Made by a program: the position numbers and the translations under genes
The notes under the pieces: generated by a model
Told to the model about the DNA's origin: nothing
Databases searched by the model: none
Seen by the model: only the letters and a program-made list of their open reading frames with translations
From: Scilla litardierei
Taxonomy: Eukaryota > Streptophyta > Magnoliopsida > Asparagales > Asparagaceae
DNA length: 64,000 nt
Direction: 5' to 3'
Assembly: GCA_030789695.1 (NCBI GenBank)
Contig: CM061132.1
Coordinates: 33,132,418-33,196,417 of the forward strand
In this document: in pieces, positions 35,728-49,300 of the stretch
Numbering within the stretch: the first letter of the stretch is position 1
Layout of the letters: every line of letters begins with the position of its first letter

Positions 35728-38061
35728 TTAGCCCTTTGAAAGCCAAGTCCAAGTGGACTTCTGCTTTCCAACATAGTTACCACTATTTATTACTTCATTA
35801 AAGTAGGAATCAACATAAGCATTCCTATCATGTAAACTAGTGTTCTTAGGACCCAAAATAGTGTAAGTTTTGGGAGTCCGTTTACTAGTTGCATGCACAA
35901 TTGATTGATTTCTATGTGGTGCATGCTTCATAGGAACATGAATTCGAGCATAAGAATATGGAGGTAGATATGCATTAGACATATGTGGGTTGTATGCAAA
36001 CTTGGGAGCATGCATGTTGTATGAAACATATGGAGCATGTGTGACATGAGGTGGATGTGCTTACATGATAGAATGATGCGTATGACCATATGAGTGTGTA
36101 GGGGCACGTGCATGAGTATTTCTCATGTGTGGATTTGCACATGTCCATGGGTGTGGAACATAAAAAGTGTCATGTGTGTCCACTTGTGAAGTAGGATATT
36201 TCCTACATGGATGAAGGTTGGTGTACATGTAAGCATGGCCTCTCTTTTGGTTTTCACCCTTAGTGGGTTTCTTGCCAAAAGGAAGTGATTGTGAAGTGGT
36301 GGCTTTCGTGGTAGGTTTGCTACCTATAATGTTTTTGACACCACTTATGGATGCACCGGAGGATAGCCTCACAAAATCTATAGCACCACTATAGGAAGTG
36401 CGAGTATTGGATGCATTCGCTTTCACATAACCAAGTCTGACACGATGTGTAGCCGGAAATTGGTTTGCGAGCAAATCATCCAATTGTCCTTTCCCTTTGT
36501 TAAATCTCAAAACTTGGGAGAACATGAGCTCATATTTTTCTTTAAGAGAAGAAATATTGGTATCCAATGTGAACTTGCGAGTTTTGAGCTCGTGCACTTG
36601 GGTTTTAAGAGAATCATTCTCTAAACCCAATTATGTGTTTTGTGAAGCTAGATCACTATTATCCTTAGGATACGTTTGATCTAGTTGAGATTTGAGGGCA
36701 GTCACCTCATCTCTCAATAGGAAATTTTGAGAAGCCAAATTTGCTTTCTCAAGAGTAAGTGTATCAACAATTGTGTCATTGTTGATAATGCATGGTATGG
36801 ATGATTTGCTAACATTCAATTTATTTAAACTAGTATATCTAAGCATGAGATATTGATACTTAAAAAATAGTTCTTCGTTAGCTATACATAGTTCTTCTAT
36901 AGTTACCTCGGGTTCATCCATGTCGCTATCACTCTCATCAGAGAGTGGATCTTCTCGTGCCATGAAGCACATGTGGGCACTTTCACCCTTCTCATCCTCT
37001 GATTCGCTTGAGGAATCTCTGCTTGAGTCATCAAACGCACCGACAAGTCCTTTCTTCTTGTCCTTCTTGAATTTGTCGGACTTGTGGTACTTTGGAGCCT
37101 TCCACTTCTCATTGTTTCGGAGCATTGGGCAATCCTTCTTGATGTGCCCCGGCTTGTTACACTTAAAACAAAGAGATGTAGAGTTATTAGTGGAATCAAA
37201 TTTATTCTTAGAGGGAAATTTACCTTTGCAAAAGAAGCGTTGGAACTTCTTCGCCATTTGCGCTATTTCCTCCAAGTCTATCTCTTTTTCTGATTCCTCA
37301 CTTCCAGAGGATGAAGAATTATCTTTGAATGCTAATGCTTTCTTCTTTGCCTCCGTTGGGCTCATCATAGCTCGTATCTTCAGTCGGTTCTCTCGTATTA
37401 CTTCGTAAGACATGAGAGTACCGATGAGATTTACTACATTGTAATTCTTCATGTCGTTGACCTCCTCGATGGCGATAGCTCTTCTTTTCCATTTGGAGGT
37501 CATTCCCATTATGATCTTTCTTACTTTATCTTGCTGGGAGTAGACTTGCCCAAGAGCTTCGAGCTTATTGGTGATGTCGTTGAACCGTCTATACATTGTT
37601 GTTATGTTCTCATTTTCCTACATGTGAAACATATCGAAATTATGTCCAGCAACATATAGTTTAGACAGTTTTACCTTATTCGTTTCCTCTTGGGTAATGA
37701 CGAGATGGTTCCAAATTTGATATGCACTCTTACATGTGCATATCTTGTTGAACTCATCCGGATCCAATGCACAATAAAGAGTGTTCATTACCTTGGCGTT
37801 GTTGACTTCGGCAGACTTCTCGGAGGGCGTCCATTTGTCGAAATCCTCTTTGGAGGGCTCGACGTATTTCTTGTGAAGGGTTCTCCAAAGAGAAGCACTC
37901 CTTAGGAATGTCTCCATCTGGCATTTCCAATAGTCGAAATTCGTGCCATTGAAACGTGAAGGACGCACCGTTGATTGTCCTTCGAAGACTGTGGACGCAC
38001 CATCACGATCGTGATTGTTATACGAAGTCGGTGGAGGAACTTTGTTGTTGTTGGATGCCAT
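35728..38061 (-). pseudogene. gag: Copia F gag pseudogene
   Basis: Start chosen at ATG 38061 (MASNNNKVPPPTSYNNHD), 10 bp after the PBS; a longer in-frame reading runs into the PBS. The gag domain (FDYWKCQMETFL, WTPSEKSAEVNNAKVMN) is followed by one TAG near 37618, after which the same frame continues through 36631. A zinc knuckle CFKCNKPGHIKKDC lies at about 37171-37130. An acidic, Ser-rich segment and a coiled-coil-like region (VTIEELCIANEELF, LLRDEVTALKSQL) follow. A second stop near 36631 and a frameshift near 36060 precede the final His-, Tyr- and Pro-rich segment (36015-35728). Confidence 0.88.
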
Positions 38062-38070
38062 AGCTTTAAA

Positions 38071-38088
38071 CCAGTGCTTTGATACCAA
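38071..38088 (-). other. Primer binding site of copia F
   Basis: Minus strand TTGGTATCAAAGCACTGG, 11 of 12 matches to the initiator-Met core TGGTATCAGAGC, 1 bp inside the 5' LTR end. Confidence 0.88.
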
Positions 38089-38089
38089 T

Positions 38090-38937
38090 TGTAAGGTCCC
38101 TGGCTATGAGGAAAACACTAGAATGGGGTTGAATAGTGTTTATGCAATTTAAAATGATAATTACACCAAATTAAATTCCTAACGAACAATTAAAGCGGAA
38201 TGAAAATAAACCCTAAAAATGAAATGCAAATGCAAGGATGTTTCAAGGGTTCAGATTACCCAAGTCGATTCTCGACTTGTTCCCAGTAATCCTACGTCCC
38301 TTCCATCCGGATATCACCGGATACTCAAGTTAGAAACCTATCTTGAGGTTTCCTTTAAATCCACTTGTAGCAACCCTACAAGTGAAATTGAAGTACACTC
38401 GATGTCCTTGACTCCCACAACTTGGGAGCAATCAAATCACTCTCACAAACCGAGAGTTAATCTAACAACAAAATATATGAAATATTGAAATTGCAACACT
38501 TACAATCATATATGCCTTGTCGTAGAACTTGAAGGAGAAAAGTGTGTTGAAGTGTTGATGTCTCTCTTGGAGGAGAGAAAAGCCCGGTCTCTTGACAGCA
38601 CCAAATGCCTAGAAGATTTCTCTTTGGTTCTAGGTTGGAGAGCAAGAGAATGAAAGATAGAAATTCTATGGATTTAGGAATTAAGAGCTTGAAGATGAAA
38701 GCTTAGGGTTTTAATAGATGAATGAGTTAGTAAGTAAGTAACCTCTCAATAGAACAGTAGAGGTTGCCTTTATAGTTTCCCCAAAGCCCTCAAACTAAAT
38801 CCCCAAAAACCCCTTTGAAATCTGTGGAGAAAAAGCCAACGGATTGAATTTACACACGTGACAGTCGACTGTTGAACAAAACACAGTCAACTGCTGCACT
38901 GTGTCAGAGGGTAGGTGAGAATTCAAACAGTAACTTC
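38090..38937 (-). repeat. 5' LTR of copia F, truncated
   Basis: 848 bp equivalent to 27348-28195 of the 3' LTR. It carries ACTATAAAGG (TATA at 38774-38769, minus) and a perfect ACAGTCGACTGT at 38861-38872. It stops abruptly after CAGTAACTT, where sequence homologous to G3 (from about 47105) begins. Confidence 0.88.
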
Positions 38938-41176
38938 TTCTTGCGCAAGGCACATCACCCTTCCCCTTCGATCTACACCCAGGTCGCCCGAACTCACCGG
39001 TGTCCCCCCTCCTTGCGAGTGATCCCTCCGGTGATCTTTCCATGCATGTGTCTACTCCGGCACCCTCATCCATGTGCACAACCCCCCAGCAACCTGCGGC
39101 ATCTCCCCTCCTCCCTTTCGAGCCTGCACCAGCCCCCTCAAGGCCGCAGACCCTCTCTTCACTTCTTCCTACTCCGTGCACACCCTCAGCCATGGTCCAG
39201 CTCGCTGCAGACCACCGGCCAACCCCCAGGCCACCAACTTGCTGTCGCTGCCTCCCCTCCGACCAACTGCAAACCCCGACGATCCGTAGACGCCGCTGTC
39301 CGCTTCTCCCCTCACTGCCGCAACGTATTCCCACGCAGTAGACATCATTAGACGTCGTACGCATAGTCAATGCCCCTTGCTACGTTCCGTTACACCGCAG
39401 CGACAACGGTTAGTAGATCTATTCCTTAGCATGATATAACCCACACCATAGGTTAGAGAACTTAATAAAAACTGGTTATTAGACGTCGTAGGGATTATCT
39501 TTAACATTTGATATGTCGTAAAAGAACTAATTTTGTTATATGTCTAATCAAACCAAAGAACTTATCTCATCTAGCATAGTGCTCATCAAGATGAACCCAA
39601 CGACACCAATTTCATCAAAATCAGACAAGTATACAATTTGTTAAGAATTTTTGAAGTTCAAATGTTAAATCGTCTTTTTCACTTAAAGCTGAATAACAAG
39701 AATTTGACCCATGAAATGAGGCTCACTAAAAATACCACGACAACCCATACTTAATTTGTGACCCATTGACATAAAATATCGCATGTTTAATATTCAAGAA
39801 TAAATAACGAAAAATAGTTGATTGCATCATGTTTAATAAACAACTCTTTTTAAATTCGTTGTTTAAATTGTTTTAGAATGTGGTGATTCAGGATGAATTC
39901 TGAATTTGACGTGACCAGATGCTCCACGGTATAGTTGCACACACACATTTTCCATTACGACCACCCGGACACCCGAAATCATCAAATCAGGCAAGTGTGC
40001 GAATTTTCATAAATTATTATAGTATTAATGTTAATTGCATTTTCTGCGCACGTGTGGACCTTATTAAGTGAATTAGTAATGCAAGTGTGAGTGTGTGTGG
40101 ACCCTTAATAAGTGAATTGATAATGCATGTATGCAGGTGTGTGGACACTCATTAAAGGAAAATTGACGATGACATGAAACTCTTGAACTACTTTGAACAC
40201 ACTTGATTGTATTGAAGCCAGCTGCGAATAAGGCACCCTCCTAGTAGAGAGAGTGATCCTTTGTCCAGATAAGCTAGCAGCGAATAAGGCACTCTCCTAG
40301 CAGAGAGAGTCATCCTTTGTCCAGATAAGCTAGCAGCGAATAAGGCACTCTCCAAGGCAGAGAGAATGATCCTTTGTCCAGACTTGTCTTGTGCACTTGG
40401 GTGGGGTAGGGTTGAGCATGCACACGGTTTAGAGGGTTGATCCCCCTCAAACAGTAAGGCGTGAACCCTCTTGACACACACCGTCTTGTCTTGTCTTGTC
40501 TTGTATCCAGTAGCACAAGCTACGGCCATTGCCATGCCACGTTTACTTTCTTGCACTGTCTTTTCCTTTCCTGCCACGTCTATATAAATTGTCATGATCA
40601 TTACTTTACTTTTAAAATGTTGTAGAATTGCCATGCTAGTAGTTTCATGCTTTGCCATGTTTTAAATAGCCATGTTTAAACTATGCTGAGACCTTGTATA
40701 AAATCATTAATGCTTCATAATTTATTACAATTTGTACAACTTGCCTTGGGTTTCTCACTTTCACTTGCAGACCCTTGCTGACATACATTCATTGTTTTTT
40801 TGAATATATGTCAGATCATCAGCCAGGTGACCAGGAGGACTTGTTAGGGATAGTTGAGCATGAGGACCAGGAATTGTTGAATCTGTGAGTCACCTTTGTA
40901 TTCTTTTACTTTTGTTGTATGGGTCATAAGACCCACTCTTCCTTTCCTTCATTGTTGTAATTCAGTTTGAGATGTTGAGATTGTAATAATAAAAATATTT
41001 TTTTGCTTATCTGTGTTATTTTTGAGTATGCATGCAAGTACCTGCAAAGCTTTCCACAGACGCTTATTGTGCTAAGTCAAGGAGGAAAGAAAAAGCAAAA
41101 GTACATCCTCTCTTCTTACACATGCGGACCCACTCATGTCCTCGCTCCCAAGCATAATGGAAAGCGGGGCATGACA
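38938..41176 (+). mobile_element. G1, truncated chromovirus-like LTR (likely 5' LTR)
   Basis: Plus-oriented LTR ending GCGGGGCATGACA at 41176. From 38938 it aligns with G3 (47105 onward) but lacks the first 760 bp or so. It holds a three-unit hairpin repeat (about 40210-40380), a (CTTGT)n run (about 40486-40505) and a TATATAAA box at 40581-40588. Proline-rich ORFs at 38872-39351 are side effects of biased composition in the LTR and are shared in broken form by G3. Confidence 0.75.
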
Positions 41177-41607
41177 GGTTTTAGTGGTGGCCTATACAGG
41201 TCGATGCATGTGCAAAATACCTTAGAAACAGCATAGATAGTGTTGCAATCTTGACTCTCAACACCACCTTCCTTCAATTTCCTACCCCAATCAAATTCAT
41301 TATGTAATCCTAGCCTAAGATTCCTAACCCGCAGTAAATCAAATAAGTATACCCTTGAGTTTTAATCTTCCTTAACAGTACCTTTTACGTTAAGGACCAT
41401 AGAAATCCATTGTAGCGTATTCACACAATCATTTCCTAGTCGTATTTACATTTGGTCATCCTATTCTAATATTTACTCTTGGTTCATGTGATCCCCTCAT
41501 GACAGTCATCATTATCCTTTCGAATCCTTCACATTACAGTCCTGATTTTACTTTCGATATCCTTTTCATTGAATTCCTCGCCAAGTTTAATTTCTTTGAA
41601 ACCGTTA
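41177..41607 (+). other. Decayed internal region of element G, left part
   Basis: Follows the end of G1. No PBS, gag or other coding sequence can be recognised. It ends at CGTTA (41603-41607), the target duplication of solo LTR G2. Confidence 0.5.
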
Positions 41608-41900
41608 TGTAACGACTGGTTTTTCATGTATTGGATGATTGGTATATTATATGTGATTTGGTAGATTTTCTCCTTGAGTGTGTTTTCCTCTCCGTAGTTC
41701 TTCGATTTCGTTCGTTTCGTTATGTTTTTCCTAACTTCTTTCTGCGATCGATGTGCTGAGGTGAGTCACTCATGACGAGCTTCTTAACGTCGATATCTTA
41801 GAGTTAGAATGGGCCTAGGAGACTTAGGAATCCTTCCCTGAGCTTCGCGCTCCATATCGGAACTTTTCGTGCACCTTAGTTGGTTCAAGAAGGAGAACCA

Positions 41901-42410
41901 ACCGACTAGATTTCAATCTAGTCGGTCAGGAACTCTTCTGGAACAGACTAGTTCATTAAATCAATTATTCAGAAGTTACTGTTTACTCTTAGTCGGTCTA
42001 AGAACAACCACCGACCGACTAGATTCGAAACTAGTCGGTCAGAACTTGCTCTCAGACCGACTAGTTCCTTTAATAATTTTTCCCCTAAAGTTACTGCTCA
42101 TGGTTAGTCGGTCTAAGAACACTTTTCGACCGACTAGATTGCAAACTAGTCGGTCAGCCATTGTTTTTTAACCGACAAGTTAATGATCATTTCAATGCTA
42201 AGTCACAGTTCACCGTTAGTCGGTCCATGAACACCCACCGACGGACTAGATCCCAAACTAGTCAGTCAATGCTTCTTCTTTGACCGACTAACTCTTAGTT
42301 CATTTTTCCTTCAGGAGCTACTGTTTGCGTTTAGTCGGTCCATGTTGAATGACCGACCGACTAGATCCCCAACTAGTCGGTCGACCACCCTTCTTTGACC
42401 GACTAACGAC
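41901..42410 (+). promoter_or_regulatory. GACCGACTAG hairpin array in U3 of G2
   Basis: Five inverted repeats: ACCGACTAGAT-ttca-ATCTAGTCGGT (41901-41926), GACCGACTAG-N8-CTAGTCGGTC (42013-42040 and 42128-42155), a diverged one near 42237-42269 and another at about 42354-42382. Half-sites TAGTCGGTC and GACCGACTA lie between them. The last ends about 40-70 bp before the TATA box. Confidence 0.8.
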
Positions 42411-42450
42411 CCTCGAAACCCTAGGTTTTGGGCGGCCGTCGGACTCTTCC

Positions 42451-42458
42451 TATAAATA
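42451..42458 (+). promoter_or_regulatory. TATA box of G2
   Basis: TATAAATA in context CCTATAAATAGATCC, placed just after the palindrome array. Confidence 0.7.
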
Positions 42459-44301
42459 GATCCGATCAGTTTCTTTTCTTTCTTTCTCTCCTCTAACCCT
42501 AGTTCTTCCCCATTGATTCCCCTACTACCCTAAACCCTTCCTCCTTCCTCTTGAGCCATTTCCTTCATCCCCCGAGCTCCCCTCACCCTCCATTTACACC
42601 GACACCTCCCCTTAGGCCGCAGACCCTCTTCAAAACCCCATCAATCTCCATTTTCTCCAGTTTTCCCCCATTTCCATATCTGAGCCGTGGTTCTCCGGGT
42701 CATTCATCTGTTGCCGTGTTTGTTCGGCATCGATCTACCGCTTCTATACGGTAGTGTTCGATCCTTTAGTTTTTCGCATAACCCACATTTGATATTGTGA
42801 AACCCTAATAAAAATGGATGTTAGACATCATAGGATTCAATTATAAAACTGGATTTAGATATCACTTCTAATGTTGTTTCTCCATAACAGTGATCCATTC
42901 CGTAGATTAGCTTTTGTGACGAATCCTCGTTACTCATCAACCCCGGTACCAGGCAAGTGAAACTTGCTGTCTCTTGATTTGGGCCATGTATTTAGGCCAT
43001 TACCTTGCTTTAGCGTAAAAGAGACTAGACAGTGAAAGGATAGCTGTCTAGACGCCATTTGATCTAGTTTGACAACGAAACTAGATCCGACACCTTTACT
43101 TGCTTCATTCATTTTACCTGTCATGTTTAAATTCAATTAACGGTACGTAATTTATCTGTACATGCCATGCCATCCATATTGAATGTTGCATTCGTAGCAC
43201 ACGCTACAATACTTGTACATTCTGGCTCGCCCAGGAATGTCCCGTTTACGGATAATTAATCGATGACGGGGGTGACCATTGGGTACTGGTGCTCCCCAGC
43301 CTTGGCTCACTCGTGACTGGTGCGCTCCGGTATGATATGTGGTATCATTCATGATTAATGTTTTGTCTCGGATCGATGACGGGGGTGACCATTGAGAACT
43401 GGTGTTCCCCAGCTTTGGTTCACCCGTAACCGGTGCGCTCCGATATGATACGCGGTATCATTCGTGATCCTTGCCTTGTCTCGTGTCTAGATGGAGCGTT
43501 TGTTGGCTCGTGTCCATAATACAAACGACTCGCAGGTGGGGTTGGACAAAAGAGTCTAGCTGGGCCTGGGGGTAGCTCCCCTTCGCCTATGCAGCTTGAG
43601 TCCTTAGGTTTGATCTTTGTATCGCAGTAGATGCACGACATGATTTACTTGACTTGTACTTGCCCATGTTTATACTTGCAAAACTTGTTATCCATGCCAT
43701 GCCTGCTAATTGTACTTTACTTTACTTGTTACCCATCCTATAACTGCCATGTCATGCATACTTTCTAGAACTGCTAGGTTGTCTTCCTTATGTTTCCTTG
43801 CCAAGTCTTTTAGACTTGCTGACATGTGCCCCTTGCTCTTTTGGGTGACACATGTTAGATCCCGAGCCTGAGTTGGTTGCTGAGGACGTGGTGTTTGCTG
43901 ATGCTGAGTCAGAACCCGCGTTCGTCGTGAAGTACGAGGACACCGGAGATCAGTCGTAGAGACTGTTTGTGTTCTTTGCCTTACACTACTTTTGATGTCG
44001 GTGCGTAGCACCAATACTCTGTTGTGTTGTCTTTTGTTGGCCTTGTTCTGGGCCTGGACTCTTTCCTTTTAGCCTGGTGGCTTTTGCTGTGATGTTGAAT
44101 ATTATTGTGGACAAATTCTGAGATTGGTTATTTTATATCAGTCACATTTCTATATTATTATTATTTTTGTTCCGTTGCGGTTACAGGGACCTGATATGTT
44201 TTGATTTGACGCTTATCAGGCGTGCAGCTTCACGGCACCACGTCTGAGCGGACCTTCTCGCGTCTCGCCTCCATTTTAGGGAAGCGGGGCGTGACACGTT
44301 A

Positions 44302-45971
44302 GGATATACCTAGATCTCATACTTATCAGCCGACTTAAATTCATTCTTTGATTTTGAAACTTTATTCGCCGTAATCTTTAGCCACTATCTTATAACGATT
44401 TTCTAACCTATGTCACCCATACTCACATATTTATCTTAATTCTAAATATGGAGATCCCCATCCTTAAACCCTACTTCTATTTCACGGATTCAATATAGCA
44501 TTTTCTTTCCCTACTACAACGTATTTCAAATCAACCGACCATATACAAATTTAAATACTTTTTATGATAAATAGAACTCCAACTATTTCAGTGTATCAGT
44601 TCTGTATTCATCGTATTTATACTTTAAATTTTTTTATTTAAATCTATCGCCATTTACAAAAAAATCACTACATCCCTATACTCATTACTCATTCATCTAT
44701 TAATTATCTTCTGTTTTAACTCATACCATCTGCTCACTATTCTTATATACGTTATAAAGTTATTATTATATTTTACGCATGTCTTTCATTCTCCTACTCA
44801 AGCATTCATAACTATTTTTTATACCACCTAATCAAGCTACCTCCCTCTCCATGTTTCATCTGAAACCGTTCATCACAACCTTGATTCGTTACACCATTTA
44901 ACTATAAACCCTACACTATTTCTTAGTTATCACATTAGTGTGTGTCTTTATTTATTACAACCTTAGCGAGATTTGGTTTAAATTTGGGTTATAATCCTTG
45001 TAGATGTTCTCTTCTTTTTAGTCCATCATCAGCAGTGTTAAATTTTTGTTATACCTTATATTGTTAGAATATTAGATATGATTACGATTATAGGAGATTA
45101 TATTTACGGATAAGTGTAGTTGAGATAATGTAAGTGTGTAGTTGTATTAGTTGATTATGAACACAAAGAACTTAGATTAATCTATTTACAAGGTGATAAA
45201 TAGAATGATGTGTTCAAGATTTATATGTTATATTTGGGTAATACCCATGCATAACAGCTTCAATAGAGTCTCATTTTATGAGTGGTGCATAGGAAGGGGA
45301 GTTCATTAAGGATTTGAAATTCAGATCAGTAGCAGCTAAGAGTAGTTATGCAAGTATAATATAATTTATAGTGACAATGAAGAGTGATTTGTGAGCATGA
45401 AAATTGTTGATTATAAATGGTGATGTATGCTAGGTGTATTTATACTTGTTGTAATATATTAGTAGTTGGTAGAGTACCGTTATATCGATTACTTAGTATA
45501 AGAATAAGATTAGAGTTGGATGATGTTACAATTATAGTGCTACAAGTTAGGTTATGCAATGAACAAGAGATGACATATTACGGATAAGACAACTTATGAG
45601 AATGAATAGTTTTTGGAGAACTTAGTTATAGAGGAGATTGTACCTTAAAGATTTCTCAGGAAAATGTTACCGTCCTAATAGCATGATAATTGAAAAAGTG
45701 AGGAATTTGCAAAGAGGTATTGATTGAGGATAGTTAGTATTTATTCTTTCAGAGGTTGCTTTGTATAAAGTATTGATTGTTTAAGACAAGTATTACGAGG
45801 TACATACTTAATGGAAATGTTGGATCTATAGTTTAGTTTAAGGATATGCTCATACTTGTAGCATTATTCAATAGTGAGACCTGAAGTGATCTTTTATCTT
45901 AGGAACACTTGATTGAGGTCATGGGTTTAGCAACCCGTGTGTTAGAATATTGGGGTTGCAGTTATGAATGA

Positions 45972-46024
<53 letters not shown>

Positions 46025-46343
46025 TGTGCGCGTGCATTATTATTATTCACTCACCCTTGACCCCTGCACAATGTGGGTAGCCGTCACTAGCTTTTGCTTG
46101 CACATCGATGGTTAAGGGCATCGATGGTGCAAAGTCATCCGTAACCCCCCCCCCCCCCCTTTTGAAATTCAATCTTAACCTCGTCACTTGCATCACTTCC
46201 TACTTGTCTCATTTCTTCGTCAGAAGTATTTCAGATCATAGTTTGTCTCATAGGAAATTCATGTGATAATATTATCGACGTCTGGTTAACGAACTCAATC
46301 TTAAGAAATTCCGAGGATGGAATTTTTCTTAAGGTGTGTAGAA
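44302..46343 (+). other. Decayed internal region of element G, right part
   Basis: AT-rich with no credible ORF. The last 60 bp (CGAGGATGGAATTTTTCTTA, then AGGTGTGTAGAA) resemble the 3' end of chromovirus pol and the polypurine tract that precedes the LTR. A (GT)n run lies near 45975-46030 and a C-run near 46146-46160. Confidence 0.6.
45975..46030. repeat. (GT)n microsatellite
   Basis: More than 20 GT units ending in GCGCGTGTGCGCGTG. Confidence 0.92.
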
Positions 46344-49300
46344 TGTAACGACCGGCATTTCGGTAAAACCCATTTTTACTCTTATTTTTATCCTTGTCGT
46401 ATTTTTTTGTATTCGTAGCCAAGACGTATACGTATTACGTATTCGTACTACATACGCGTATTAGCTATAATTATTTTTGATATCAATTATCCTATAAACT
46501 CATTAAATCTAATATTTCAAATCTGTTTTCGATTTCAAATCTCCCTTCCATATTCAACCGGGGAGACTTTTATTTCTTTTTTAATTAGCTAATAATCCCA
46601 TCTTAATCACAATTAATCCTTTGTTCATTTCCTTTTTCTCCTAATCTTTGCATCCCTCTTATTTAATCAAATCTTTCTTTTAATCCCAAACCCAATTTAC
46701 CCTTGACCAGCCGCAATATTCATTTGAGTTTTCATTCATACCCATTTGCATGCAAATTCAGAAACCGGGTTTTATTTTCTCACACACAACCCAAACACAA
46801 GCCTCACTGGGCTCCACACACAACCCAAGCCCTACAAATTTAAGCCTAGTTAATTATAAACCTTAGCTCTCACGTGCTAAGCCAAAGTTTTCTCCATGGG
46901 TTTCACATGCGCCCCCTCCCTTTTTCAACCCTACATATAATAAACTAAACCCCAAGGCATCTCTCCAAGCCTCACGTGTTTAACTCAGCCGCCCCTATAC
47001 TAAAAACCCTACAAAACCCTAGACTGCTTTCTCTTCTCCTTCAAGCCAGCCGCACAAATAAACAACCCAGTTTTTCTCATTCACAGGTCGAAAACCCCAT
47101 CACCCCGTTGCTTCTCCTTGCACAAGGCACATCACCCTTCCCCTTCGATCTACACTCAGGCCGCCCGAACTCACCGGCATCCCCCCTCCTCGCGAGTGAT
47201 CCCTCCAACGATCTTGTCCACGCACGCGTCTACTCCGGCGCCCTCATCCACGCGCACAACCCCCCAGCAACCTGTGGCATCTCCACTCCTCCCTTTTAAG
47301 CCCGTACCAGCCCCCTCAAGGCCGCAGACCCTCTCCCCACTTCTTCCTACTCCATGCACACCCTCAGCCAGTGGCGTAACCAGGATTTCTTTTTACACTG
47401 GGCGAAGATAAAGATTCTACAAAAAATAATATTTAAAATTACTATTGACTTTCTACTACGAATTTCATGTTAAATAATGGTCACCATGTTGCAATTTCAG
47501 TAATGACGGAAGTTTATCACATCTAAGAATATGCTTTAGGTAATTATATAACTAATCTAAAAAATAATCATACTTATTTTTTATGTTAGGAAATTTTTTC
47601 TATGGAAATAATTAGCATACTTGTAAGTCCACACTAAAAATGGTAATATTAACCAATGATAATATTGAGAAATGAAGATGAAAAAGTCCATCCCATATAA
47701 ATGTTTTACTTGGATTGAAATATAAACAAAGACATGAAATCTTTATTACAAATCAAAAAAAGATATCAAAAAACATCCTATATTAAAATAAATACCAAAT
47801 TCAATGCAAAATTCGGCTTTGCTTCCTAAAAAAATAAAATACTGAATTTACATTGAATAGTAACGCAGCCCAACCAAACTAAATTGGCAGTTTGCGATTT
47901 TAGACCATGAATAATAAATTGAATGGATCTGATCGTCAAAAAGGGGAAGGGAATGTTTGCATGCACTAGCCAACTAATACACATATTGTTCAATGGAAAT
48001 TTACTATATTCACAACTTTGTTGATCTGTATCTTCCAAAGGGTGTAAACATGTAATCAACATATTGCAATTAGAACATTGACATGGTGAAATATGTAAAA
48101 CGTCGAAAGGTGTAAAAAGAAAATGGCTAAATTAAATTGTAGGAAACATTGGTGTCATACTGCAATTAGAATCGTGACAGTGTCAAATATGTAAAAAGCC
48201 AAAAGGTTTAAAATGAAAAGGGGAAATCAAATTGTAGGAAACATTGGTATTGTACTGCAATTAGAATATTTGGCAATGTCAACTATGTAAAAAGTCGAAA
48301 GGTTTAAAAAGAAAAGTGATAACTTAAATTGTAGGAACATTGGTGTAACAGTGCAATTAGAATATTGACAAGGTCAAATATGTAAAAAAACGAAAAGTTT
48401 AAAAAGAAAAAGGGGAAATCAAAGTGGGTCAAATATGTAAAAAGCCAAAAGGGTTAAATATGTTAAAAACCAAAAGGTTTTAAAAAATTAAAAAGGGAAC
48501 TTAAAATTGTAGGACCAAGGTTTCGAAACAGTGATCAGTAGTTTTTTAAGCGCTCCTCATGACCATCCACTCCACTACAAGGTAATGTTCCTATGCATAA
48601 ACAAATTTTCTTTATTCTTGCCCTGGGCAGCTGCCCAGGGCAATCCTAGTGTAGTTACGCCCCTGCCCTCAGCCGCGCTCCAGCTCGCTGCAGACCGCCG
48701 GCCAACCCTCAGGCTACCAGCTTGCAACCGATGCCTCCCCTTCGACCAACTGCAGACCCCCAGCGATCCGTAGATGCCGATGTTCTCTTCTCCCCTCGCT
48801 GCCACAACGTGTTACCACGCAATAGACATCGTTAGACGCCATACATGTCGTCACTGCCCCTCGCTACATTCTGTTACACCGCTGCAACAATGATTAGTAG
48901 ATCTACTCCTTAGCATGCGATAACCCACACCCTAGGTTAGAGAACTTAATAAAAACAGGTTATTAGATGTCGTAGGGATTATCTTTAACATTTGATATGT
49001 CGTAAAAGACCAAATTCTGTTATATGTCTAATCAAACCAAAGAACCGATCTCACCGTAGCGTAGTGCTCGTTGAGATGAATCCAAAGCCACCAAGTTCAT
49101 CAAAATCAGACACGTCTACAATTTGTTATGAATTTTTGAAGTTCAAATGTTAAATCGTCTTTTTCACTTAAAGTTGAATAACAAGAATTTGACCCATAAA
49201 ATGGCGCTCAGTAAAAATACCATGACGACCCATACTTAATTTGTGACCCATTGACATAAAATATAGTATGTTTAATATTCAAGAATAAATAACGAAAAAT

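Larger units (their letters stand above)
27348..38937 (-). mobile_element. SIRE-like copia element F with accessory ORF, 5' LTR truncated
   Basis: Ty1/copia element on the minus strand with a full 3' LTR (27348-29284), polypurine tract, accessory ORF, pol, gag, PBS and a partial 5' LTR (38090-38937). A post-pol ORF and a large gag with zinc knuckle place it near the SIRE/Maximus group. The 5' LTR is cut where it meets chromovirus-like sequence G1, so no target duplication can be tested. Single stops and frameshifts interrupt each gene. Confidence 0.88.
41608..44296 (+). mobile_element. Solo LTR G2 (chromovirus/Tekay-like)
   Basis: 2689 bp, starting TGTAACGACTGG and ending GGAAGCGGGGCGTGACA, with a perfect 5-bp duplication CGTTA (41603-41607 and 44297-44301). 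U3 holds the GACCGACTAG hairpin array and a TATA box. A repeated block (GATCGATGACGGGGGTGACC, about 43258 and 43374) lies in the R/U5 part. Confidence 0.92.

Noticed and set aside
38872..39351. Proline-rich ORF of 159 codons (and relatives at 47118-47411)
   Set aside because: Lies across the F/G1 junction and inside a chromovirus-like LTR; the homologous stretch in G3 is broken and split by hAT2.
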